Virus record (IMG/VR): IMGVR_UViG_3300005528_000068
Location: 1-57,029 of that record
From: a virus
Direction: 5' to 3' (one strand)
Length of the DNA: 57,029 nucleotides
A model generated the notes under the pieces. The model saw nothing but the letters and a program-made list of their open reading frames with translations. It had not been told where the DNA came from and searched no databases. The position numbers and the translations under genes are program-made. How positions within the stretch are numbered: position 1 is the stretch's first letter; each line of letters starts with the position of its first letter. Positions 7,581-12,891 of the stretch are shown here, piece after piece.

Positions 7581-8170
7581 TATATAGTTGGTTTAAATCT
7601 TTCATCTCTTCTAACTACTTTGGTAGTGTTTGATTTCCAAGTTTGTCCATAAATAATTTGTCTTACAGTATATAAATTTATGTTTGTTATTTTAGAAATC
7701 TCTTTTATACTTTTTCCTGAATTATATAATTCTTTTAAAGCAGTAACCTTTTCATCATTAAGTTTTGCTCTACCATTTCCTTCACCAGCTCTACTAGGTT
7801 GTAAACCAAGTTTATAGGCATGTAGTTGATTTTCTGATTGAGTAACCCACTCCAAGTTTTCTAACCTATTATCTGTTTTTACACCATTAATATGGTTAAT
7901 CTGGGTACAACCTTCAGGTTTTGTCAGAAAGGCACTAGCCACAAGTTTATGAACTAGTCTAGTGTGACAACCTTCTTTACGAAACCTTACCTCAGGATAT
8001 CCTTTTTTATTAAAAGATTGTTTTAAATCTTTTCCTTTTAGCAAACATAGTCCATTTTTACCTTTTCTAAGTCTGTTTATGCCTCTAACATTACCTAGAC
8101 TACTAACTTCATATCCATCAAATTCTGGAATAATTTTCCATTCTTCACAGATAAATTTTAAGTCCCTCAT
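7580..8170 (-). CDS. HNH homing endonuclease with NUMOD4 domain
   Basis: The 196-residue protein has three parts. Residues 9-33 are a NUMOD4 motif (EEWKIIPEFDGYEVSSLGNVR). The central HNH nuclease contains 'LVHKLVASAF' and 'INHINGVKTDNRLENLEWVT', with His, Asn and the second Asn placed as in the family. From about residue 128 a helix-turn-helix segment begins (GRAKLNDEKV, then 'SIKEISKITNINLYTVRQII'). This is the classic layout of free-standing phage homing endonucleases. It lies between a module-C stub gene and the glycosyltransferase gene and shares a stop/start overlap with the latter, so it seems inserted cleanly into an operon. It resembles the GIY-YIG gene at the left edge in lifestyle but not in fold. 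Confidence 0.92.
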   Translation of the reverse strand: MRDLKFICEEWKIIPEFDGYEVSSLGNVRGINRLRKGKNGLCLLKGKDLKQSFNKKGYPEVRFRKEGCHTRLVHKLVASAFLTKPEGCTQINHINGVKTDNRLENLEWVTQSENQLHAYKLGLQPSRAGEGNGRAKLNDEKVTALKELYNSGKSIKEISKITNINLYTVRQIIYGQTWKSNTTKVVRRDERFKPTI

Positions 8171-8201
8171 ATATGTAGATGTTGTTGGTTTTATGTTTGC
8201 T

Positions 8202-8339
8202 CTATGGAGCTGCTGTTGTTGTGGTGGTAGTGGTAGACAATGCTGCTGTCACCTTAATCAATTGATCCAATTGCTTAGATATTTGATAAAGCAGATTAGC
8301 CTCATTACTCCATCCTATTTGTCTATTTGGTACTGACAT
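8202..8339 (-). CDS. Module-C stub with Thr tail (45 aa)
   Basis: A 45-residue reading frame begins MSVPNRQIGWSNEANLLYQI and continues with a short amphipathic helix, then ends in seven threonines and AAP. The first 30 residues align with the N-terminus of the much larger protein encoded immediately upstream (start at 9695): both have a P-x-x-Q-I-G-W-S-x-E-x-N-L-L motif followed by a helix ending D-x-L-I-x-V. It is therefore a shared N-terminal module (family C) carrying only a Thr tail, like the family A and B stubs. It ends in TAG. The gene is 16 bases from its larger relative. Its pattern match makes a chance reading frame unlikely. Confidence 0.8.
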   Translation of the reverse strand: MSVPNRQIGWSNEANLLYQISKQLDQLIKVTAALSTTTTTTTAAP

Positions 8340-8354
8340 GATATATTAAATTTA

Positions 8355-9695
8355 TTATCTACTGATTTCTTCCCAATCTATAGAAGCATATGCACCCTCA
8401 CCACCAGATGTTGTGGCTACAGCCATTTCTACTACAATCTCGTAAGGTGTGCCTGTTAACCCATTTCTTTCAAGCTGATTAGCAAAAAGAGCTTCCTTGA
8501 GAATATTAATTGAAGGAGATCCTTGGTTAGATGAATTAACAAATCCACTAGCTAACACTCTTCCTCCTGATGCAGAAGTGGCTGTAATATTATATTCTAC
8601 GGAAGAATCAGCTGCTGCAGTTAACCATGATCCTCCAGTGGTTGTAACACCACCATTCACCACTCTCCACTGGTAATTTTTACCATTACCTAGTCCTAAA
8701 ATAGAAACAGCTGTTGCAATTGCAATAGCATCTAGTCTTGTAGATTTAAGTCTTATTGATACAATAGGGTAGTAGGTTCCTGGTAAAGCAAAGGTTCTTG
8801 GTGCAACAATAGATGTGCCAGCAGACAACTGTGCACCTCTAAGTTCATAACCACCCTCAGAAATCACTGTAGAACAAATTTGTTTCAATGTACTAGCTCC
8901 AGATGTACCAGCTGTGTTGAATATCTCGTAACGCAGAGGTAATGATGCACTTGTAATATATGTGCTAGTGATGATGTTAGCATGTTGGAACGTATGGCAT
9001 AAAATAAACTGTCCGTTTATTACAAATCCTATACGTACAGATCCTACACCCAACCACTCTAAATCCATCCAAAGTATCTGAGCCTTGGTGAGATCAAGTG
9101 TAAGTCCTGAAGGACCGTTACCATCAAGCTTATCTACATTCCAATCAGCTTGTAAAACTGGTGTATTTACAACAGATCCTGTTACATAGCTTCTTTTCAC
9201 AAAAGCTATGTCACTATTTGCTTGTTCCAGATAGAATCCATTTTCAACTCCATAATATCCAACACGTTGTGTAAGACCTGCTTTAGGAGCACTCATTACA
9301 AATGTGTTCATCACCAGGAGTGATTTACCTGGTTGATAAGCAAACACCTTGATTGTTTCTCTTGTAACAGAAGATCCAGAAGCAGCTGTAACATTTAGAT
9401 CTACAAGTCCTTGATTAGCATTAAATACAGCTGCACCGCTTGTAGCAGTGGCTGTAGACCAAAGATCATTATCATCAAACCTATGGCTAGAATCAAACAT
9501 TGTAAGAGGTTCTGAAACTCTAAGCCTACCAAAGGCATCCTGTGATGTGGAAGGAGCAAATGTAATAGCACTGTCTACGTTGACATTAGTGTTTACATTA
9601 GAAGTTACACCAATAAGTCTATCAGTCTTCCTAAGAAGTTCCCACAGGAGATTAGACTCCTGGCTCCAGCCTATTTGTTTAGGTATTATAGCCAT
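8355..9695 (-). CDS. Module-C virion surface protein (446 aa)
   Basis: Residues 1-32 form the family C module (IPKQIGWSQESNLLWELL, then a helix ending DRLIGV). The rest is rich in beta strands and small residues, with 'AFGRLRVSEPLTMFDSSHRF' and 'VRIGFVINGQFILCHTF'. These are features of a protein type widely found in environmental phage genomes next to tail fibre genes; no enzymatic motif is visible. I read it as a tail or capsid surface fibre. It is the first gene of an operon: a promoter box TAGATTTG ends only seven bases before the ATG, so the mRNA is probably leaderless or nearly so. The module-C stub follows at once. Confidence 0.7.
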   Translation of the reverse strand: MAIIPKQIGWSQESNLLWELLRKTDRLIGVTSNVNTNVNVDSAITFAPSTSQDAFGRLRVSEPLTMFDSSHRFDDNDLWSTATATSGAAVFNANQGLVDLNVTAASGSSVTRETIKVFAYQPGKSLLVMNTFVMSAPKAGLTQRVGYYGVENGFYLEQANSDIAFVKRSYVTGSVVNTPVLQADWNVDKLDGNGPSGLTLDLTKAQILWMDLEWLGVGSVRIGFVINGQFILCHTFQHANIITSTYITSASLPLRYEIFNTAGTSGASTLKQICSTVISEGGYELRGAQLSAGTSIVAPRTFALPGTYYPIVSIRLKSTRLDAIAIATAVSILGLGNGKNYQWRVVNGGVTTTGGSWLTAAADSSVEYNITATSASGGRVLASGFVNSSNQGSPSINILKEALFANQLERNGLTGTPYEIVVEMAVATTSGGEGAYASIDWEEISR

Positions 9696-9702
9696 AAGTT
9701 TA

Positions 9703-9733
9703 CAAATCTATACATTAATATTTGATTAGCAAT
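9703..9733 (-). promoter_or_regulatory. Promoter for module-C operon (ATTG-N19-TAGATTTG)
   Basis: On the minus strand a -7 box TAGATTTG (9710-9703) matches TAnnTTTG and is preceded, with a 19-base spacer, by ATTG (one mismatch to TTTG). Upstream of the -33 box the sequence reads TATAGCTC, nearly the same as in the promoter at 26646. The transcription start should fall within a few bases of the ATG at 9695. Confidence 0.65.
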
Positions 9734-9788
9734 GAGCTATAATAAATTCGATTAACAGAGTTAATTAAATTTAGTATAATCAAATTGA

Positions 9789-9917
9789 TTATTTTCCTTG
9801 ACCTCTGTATTTAGATACAGCTTTGTCTTTTGGACCTTTGGTCTTGGTAGCTTTGCCCTTTTTTCTTTTACCAAAAGATATCTTTCTGGACTCTCCTGAT
9901 GATTTTGATTTTGCCAT
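9789..9917 (-). CDS. Small very basic protein (42 aa)
   Basis: A 42-residue frame (MAKSKSSGESRKISFGKRKK at the start, ending SKYRGQGK) holds some 15 Lys/Arg and is rich in Gly and Ser. Its ATG shares a base with the stop of the upstream membrane-protein gene. Short Lys-rich proteins like this are common in Bacteroidetes phages, often with K-G-K-A-x-K-x-K-G-P-K patterns. A DNA-condensing or nucleic-acid binding role is a guess from charge alone. It is the last gene before the 93-base promoter region of the module-C operon. Confidence 0.65.
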   Translation of the reverse strand: MAKSKSSGESRKISFGKRKKGKATKTKGPKDKAVSKYRGQGK

Positions 9918-10285
9918 TACAATATAATTGATAGTATGGTGATGATTATAAAAATTCCATAATATGGAAAATATCCATATTTAGCCTGAAACCTATAGGA
10001 GAGTTTGTCTATTAAAGATCCAGTGGAGGATGATATGTAATCAAACCTCAACCCTCTCATAATGTTTAAGGATGTATCAAATACCACTCTTCTTAAACAT
10101 AACAGTCCTATTATAAAGAACCAATCTTTCAGATATATGTACACAGGGGCTAGGAGCAATGCATACACCAGAGTGTTTATTCCGTGATATATCCTTAAAT
10201 GGAGTTTGATGCGCTCAGCATCATGATATGCTAGGATGAGATTCATCCCAATAAAGAGGAAGGCTATGGCAAGTTTAACCAGCAT
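9917..10285 (-). CDS. Membrane protein, about four TM segments (122 aa)
   Basis: Hydrophobic segments lie at about residues 3-20, 35-53, 56-65 and 106-121, with a polar central stretch (RGLRFDYISSSTGSLIDKLSYRF) that I have seen in proteins of environmental phages. There is no enzyme motif. It is linked by one-base overlaps to the genes on either side and sits downstream of the endolysin, so it may be part of the lysis or membrane-remodelling set. Function unknown. Confidence 0.65.
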   Translation of the reverse strand: MLVKLAIAFLFIGMNLILAYHDAERIKLHLRIYHGINTLVYALLLAPVYIYLKDWFFIIGLLCLRRVVFDTSLNIMRGLRFDYISSSTGSLIDKLSYRFQAKYGYFPYYGIFIIITILSIIL

Positions 10286-10599
10286 TATGCCTCAAGCACT
10301 GCTTCAAGTGCAATTAGTAAACTAATGATTTCCAACAAGATAGCTACCAACCAGAAAGCAGAATAGATTCTGTTCCCTTGATCATCCTTAGCTGAAAACT
10401 TATCCTTAATCCCTATATATCCAACCATAATGGCTGCACCAACCAGGGAGTAAAAAGGTGTAAGTGCGAACACTAACCACTGTCCACCATTGTAGATCCA
10501 TTGTCTACCTTCATCTGTTTTCCAAATGGCTATTTGAAAGAGGGTTGCTACAAGAAACCCTATTACACCAAATACACCAGCTTCTCTAATCTTTTTCAT
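10285..10599 (-). CDS. Membrane protein, three TM segments (104 aa)
   Basis: Three hydrophobic helices are visible (about residues 7-25, 41-63 and 81-100), separated by short polar loops, one with 'GIKDKFSAKDDQGNRIYS'. This size and topology are compatible with a class I holin, but a better holin candidate sits upstream of the endolysin. The gene starts 17 bases after the endolysin stop and overlaps the next membrane protein by one base. It could be a second holin, an antiholin or an unrelated membrane factor. Confidence 0.6.
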   Translation of the reverse strand: MKKIREAGVFGVIGFLVATLFQIAIWKTDEGRQWIYNGGQWLVFALTPFYSLVGAAIMVGYIGIKDKFSAKDDQGNRIYSAFWLVAILLEIISLLIALEAVLEA

Positions 10600-10615
10600 A
10601 TTGTTGAGTTTTAAT

Positions 10616-11233
10616 TTACGATAGTTCAGCTATGAACAGTTTGAACTTGGATATGCGATCAGCAAGTCCGTGAGTTCCACCATTCACCTTTCTAGTCACT
10701 TCTGTAACTACAGCATCTGTAGTTCCTTTATCTGCAATAGCATTTATCTTTACACTATTCCAGAACCATGCTGCAGAGAGCAATGGATATTTTGATGCCA
10801 CCAGTTCAGGGCTAGCTATCAAATCTTCAGGTACAAACTGGTCAAATGCTTTATAATTATCCTTGCCTGTCAGCTGAATTGCACCCCTGCCTCTAAATTT
10901 GAACCCCTCTTTCGTAGCTTCTGGACCATTTCCCATGCGTCCACCATACACTCTAGATCCAATCTTTTCTGGATTACGTGCATATGCATCAGCCAAAGCT
11001 TTGTCAGGAGTTCCATCAGCTTTCCTGAAGTATCTAGGAAACACTTTAAGCAAACCGTCTGCAGAATAGTTCAGGTTCTCTGTAAACTTACTAAAGTTAC
11101 CAGATTCATGAGCACATTGTGCCAGGAAATGAGCTAGTCTGAGAGGAGTGTCAATCTTGAACTTCTCCATTACAGACGGTATTTCTTCCAGAATGTTAGC
11201 TGGAATTTTGGTTCTAAGCCTCTCCAGATTCAT
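10616..11233 (-). CDS. GH19 family endolysin
   Basis: The 205-residue protein is a complete GH19 (chitinase class I-like) lysozyme domain with no signal peptide. AHESGNFSKFTENLNYSA at 41-58 provides the two catalytic glutamates, Glu43 and Glu52. 'FRGRGAIQLTGKDNYKAF' is the conserved substrate-groove stretch. In phages this family cleaves the peptidoglycan glycan strand at the end of infection and relies on a holin to reach the wall. The start overlaps the holin-like gene by 20 bases, and the spanin-like genes follow upstream. The ATG at 11233 fits the family N-terminus. This is the most secure function of the lysis cassette. Confidence 0.93.
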   Translation of the reverse strand: MNLERLRTKIPANILEEIPSVMEKFKIDTPLRLAHFLAQCAHESGNFSKFTENLNYSADGLLKVFPRYFRKADGTPDKALADAYARNPEKIGSRVYGGRMGNGPEATKEGFKFRGRGAIQLTGKDNYKAFDQFVPEDLIASPELVASKYPLLSAAWFWNSVKINAIADKGTTDAVVTEVTRKVNGGTHGLADRISKFKLFIAELS

Positions 11234-11456
11234 TTTTGTTTGTTTTTATGGTTTGCCATGCAGATATTCCCAGGGAAAGAGCAGCAAATGCTGCTGTTGC
11301 CTCAACCAAAACATCAGAAGGTTTAACATCACCATGACTAAAACTGTTAGCCAATAAGGTGACACATAAAGATGTAGCAGCCATTCCTCCAAAGAAACGC
11401 TTACTGCTAATTTTTCCGTCCTCTGAAAAGAGGCTCCACAAAAAGTTCTTAATCAT
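11214..11456 (-). CDS. Holin-like protein (80 aa)
   Basis: The 80-residue protein has two hydrophobic helices, at about 21-38 (FFGGMAATSLCVTLLANSF) and 49-68 (DVLVEATAAFAALSLGISAW). A short charged N-terminus and a polar C-terminal tail (KTNKNESGEA) complete a class II holin-like topology. It is immediately upstream of the GH19 endolysin with overlapping ends. Holins form the membrane holes that release the endolysin. No sequence family is recognised, so the call rests on size, topology and position. Confidence 0.72.
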   Translation of the reverse strand: MIKNFLWSLFSEDGKISSKRFFGGMAATSLCVTLLANSFSHGDVKPSDVLVEATAAFAALSLGISAWQTIKTNKNESGEA

Positions 11457-11826
11457 GTTCTATAATTGTTGAGTCTATAGATTGTGTGCTGTCTGTGCTA
11501 ATTTTTTTCTTACCCCAGAAGTTTGTTTTCTCCTTGATGTAAATGGTGTCTCTGACAACAACAGTTTTTACAACCATTGCTTCCTTCTTTAAAGACTGAT
11601 TTTCCTTTTCTAAATCTTCCACCTTGTGAACTATACCCTTCTCAAGCTTCTCTATCTTCTCATCCACCTTTGGGATGTACACAAGAATAGAGTCGTGTAA
11701 TTTATGTGAAGCTATTATAATACTATCGTACGATGTTTTAATAACAACCTCTTCTTTTTTCTCAGCCACCTTTGCCATGCAAGAGGTGAAGAGAAAAGCA
11801 ACCGTTAGAATGTAATTGTATTTCAT
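11449..11826 (-). CDS. Lipoprotein with coiled coil, outer-membrane spanin candidate
   Basis: A lipoprotein signal (hydrophobic 5-13, FTSC with Cys16) is followed by about 100 periplasmic residues. Of these, roughly 45-85 form a charged coiled coil (VDEKIEKLEKGIVHKVEDLE, then 'KENQSLKKEAM'). The C-terminus carries several Ser/Thr/Asp residues. With the neighbouring membrane-anchored coiled-coil protein this makes a two-component spanin pair (o-spanin and i-spanin), which fuses the inner and outer membrane at lysis of Gram-negative hosts. The gene overlaps both neighbours by a few bases. The role is inferred from architecture and position. Confidence 0.68.
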   Translation of the reverse strand: MKYNYILTVAFLFTSCMAKVAEKKEEVVIKTSYDSIIIASHKLHDSILVYIPKVDEKIEKLEKGIVHKVEDLEKENQSLKKEAMVVKTVVVRDTIYIKEKTNFWGKKKISTDSTQSIDSTIIEHD

Positions 11827-12101
11827 TTTATTTTGCCAAGTTCTTGTAAGAGAATAAGTTTAGAAGTGGTAGCAGCAGCAATGCTGTCTGATTTCTTTAG
11901 CTGAGCCGTGAGCTCATCAATCTTCAATTCCAACTTTTCAATCTTAGCACTTTGCTTTTCAATGAGTTCACCATATTGCACTTTGGAGTCTACATAGAGA
12001 TAACCAATAGCAGCCAGGGTGATGAGAAGAAACGCTTTTACTGGTTCTTTTACAAACTGTTCAAAGCTGAAGGAGGGCACAATTGAGTTCTTTTTTTCCA
12101 T
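11823..12101 (-). CDS. Single-TM coiled-coil protein, inner-membrane spanin candidate
   Basis: This 92-residue protein has a short cytoplasmic N-terminus, one membrane helix at about 23-38 (KAFLLITLAAIGYLYV), and then a long coiled coil (ELIEKQSAKIEKLELKIDEL and following). This is the usual layout of an i-spanin with N-in, C-out topology. It overlaps the lipoprotein gene by four bases (ATGA-type). The pair fits a Gram-negative lysis cassette. No sequence family is recognised. Confidence 0.68.
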   Translation of the reverse strand: MEKKNSIVPSFSFEQFVKEPVKAFLLITLAAIGYLYVDSKVQYGELIEKQSAKIEKLELKIDELTAQLKKSDSIAAATTSKLILLQELGKIK

Positions 12102-12107
12102 TTTATT

Positions 12108-12713
12108 TTAAAGTTTAATATAAAAACTAGCTCCATAAACAGGTTGGCCATTTGGAGACACACCTGCAGAAATTCCATATAACCTATCACGTTTGGTTTT
12201 GAGCATCAGTCCCACGCTTGGGTTTTGAACTGAGCCCCCTTGTAGGTAATCCATTCTAGCACCTAGGAATAATTGTGCTTTTGGTTTTTCCTTAACGAAG
12301 GTTGTGTTGGTTATTGAGGGGAACATCAAATCTGCAGACATTGATCTACCTGCTAGTTTATTATATTGAACTGTATCCTTAATATATATTTGTCCAAACT
12401 TACCCACCTTTAGGGTGTCTTGGAAGATGTTTTTTGCGTAATACTTCGATAGGGCCTCCTGCATCTGTGCAGTGTCAAGCACAGGCACAGATACATAAAT
12501 AGTAGTGTCATGATAGATGTCTTCTCCTTTTTTGTATTTGGTTTCTTTTACTGTAACGTATTGAGTATCAATCACTTGTTTAATCACTTCGTACGTCTTA
12601 CCGCCCACAACAATATCCTTACCTGGAACAACAGGCTTGCCACATTCAGCCTTATACAGGAGAATCAATACAAACAGAGCTAGAAGGACATTAATTATAT
12701 TACTTATCTTCAT
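12108..12713 (-). CDS. Membrane-anchored phage protein, first gene of lysis operon (201 aa)
   Basis: I place the start at the ATG at 12713. It forms TAATG with a short upstream frame and puts a clean signal-anchor (MKISNIINVLLALFVLILLY) at the N-terminus. A GTG at 12734 would add seven residues but lies inside the terminator U-tract. After the membrane helix come about 120 polar residues, including 'DTQYVTVKETKYKKGEDIYHDTTIYVSVPV'. The C-terminal part is a beta-rich repeat region, 'AQLFLGARMDYLQGGSVQNPSVGLMLKTKRDRLYGISAGVS', which looks like outer-membrane beta hairpins ending in an aromatic-basic-aliphatic tail (FYIKL). Similar proteins accompany lysis genes in Bacteroidetes phages. Function unknown. 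Confidence 0.7.
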   Translation of the reverse strand: MKISNIINVLLALFVLILLYKAECGKPVVPGKDIVVGGKTYEVIKQVIDTQYVTVKETKYKKGEDIYHDTTIYVSVPVLDTAQMQEALSKYYAKNIFQDTLKVGKFGQIYIKDTVQYNKLAGRSMSADLMFPSITNTTFVKEKPKAQLFLGARMDYLQGGSVQNPSVGLMLKTKRDRLYGISAGVSPNGQPVYGASFYIKL

Positions 12714-12811
12714 TATATGGGAAATAAAAAACACACCATTCCCTCCGAAAAGAAATGATGTGTTATGTAATTATAGTCACTTAAATGCCCTTGTTGGGCA
12801 TAATATAGCAT
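12713..12811 (-). CDS. Possible leader peptide ORF (32 aa) across the attenuator
   Basis: ATG at 12811 opens a 32-codon frame whose TAA overlaps the ATG of the first lysis-operon gene (TAATG). The frame passes through both hairpins of the leader, including the intrinsic terminator at 12721-12764. Translating ribosomes would block formation of that hairpin, so the frame could couple translation to read-through. No homology is recognised and the encoded sequence is of unremarkable composition, so a chance frame remains quite possible. Confidence 0.25.
   Translation of the reverse strand: MLYYAQQGHLSDYNYITHHFFSEGMVCFLFPI
12721..12764 (-). terminator. Intrinsic terminator in the lysis-operon leader
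   Basis: In minus-strand RNA a 13-bp stem (AACACAUCAUUUC with GGAAUGGUGUGUU, two G-U pairs) closes a nine-base loop and is followed at once by UUUUAUUU. On the plus strand the two G-U pairs become C-A mismatches and there is no U-tract, so the structure points leftwards. It lies between the promoter at 12838-12869 and the first gene at 12713, which makes it an attenuator or the end of a short leader RNA. Confidence 0.75.
12785..12801 (-). other. Leader hairpin (ATGCCC-loop-GGGCAT)
   Basis: A perfect 6-bp inverted repeat with a five-base loop lies in the untranslated leader, about 20 bases upstream of the terminator hairpin. It has no U-tract on either strand. It could be an operator or an RNA structure that competes with the terminator; nothing more can be said. 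Confidence 0.45.
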
Positions 12812-12837
12812 TAAGTAGAAGGTACACCCTTAGGTAA

Positions 12838-12869
12838 CAAAACTATGTATTTTATTTGAAACTACCAAA
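12838..12869 (-). promoter_or_regulatory. Promoter of lysis operon (TTTG-N20-TAGTTTTG)
   Basis: On the minus strand TTTG (12869-12866), a 20-base spacer and TAGTTTTG (12845-12838) match the Bacteroidetes primary sigma consensus with no mismatch. Transcription should start near 12832 and give a leader of about 120 bases before the ATG at 12713. The promoter interleaves with the plus-strand promoter at 12855-12886. Confidence 0.8.
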
Positions 12870-12886
12870 TATTTTTTCTACATTTG
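12855..12886 (+). promoter_or_regulatory. Promoter of glycosyltransferase gene (TTTG-N20-TACATTTG)
   Basis: TTTG (12855-12858), a 20-base spacer and TACATTTG (12879-12886) match the Bacteroidetes consensus perfectly. Start of transcription is expected about five bases after the last G, right at the ATG at 12892. The mRNA should be leaderless. The -33 box covers the TTG at 12856, which rules that codon out as start. Confidence 0.8.
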
Positions 12887-12891
12887 CCTAT

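Noticed and set aside
12714-12734. GTG start at 12734 for the first lysis-operon gene
   Set aside because: It lies at the terminator U-tract; ATG 12713 gives a clean signal-anchor and a TAATG overlap.
12735-12855. tRNA gene in the longest intergenic region
   Set aside because: No cloverleaf or T-loop consensus is present; the region is explained by promoters and hairpins.
12856-12891. TTG start at 12856 for the fusion gene
   Set aside because: The TTG is part of a perfect -33 promoter box, and transcription is predicted to begin near 12891; ATG 12892 gives a proper methyltransferase N-terminus.
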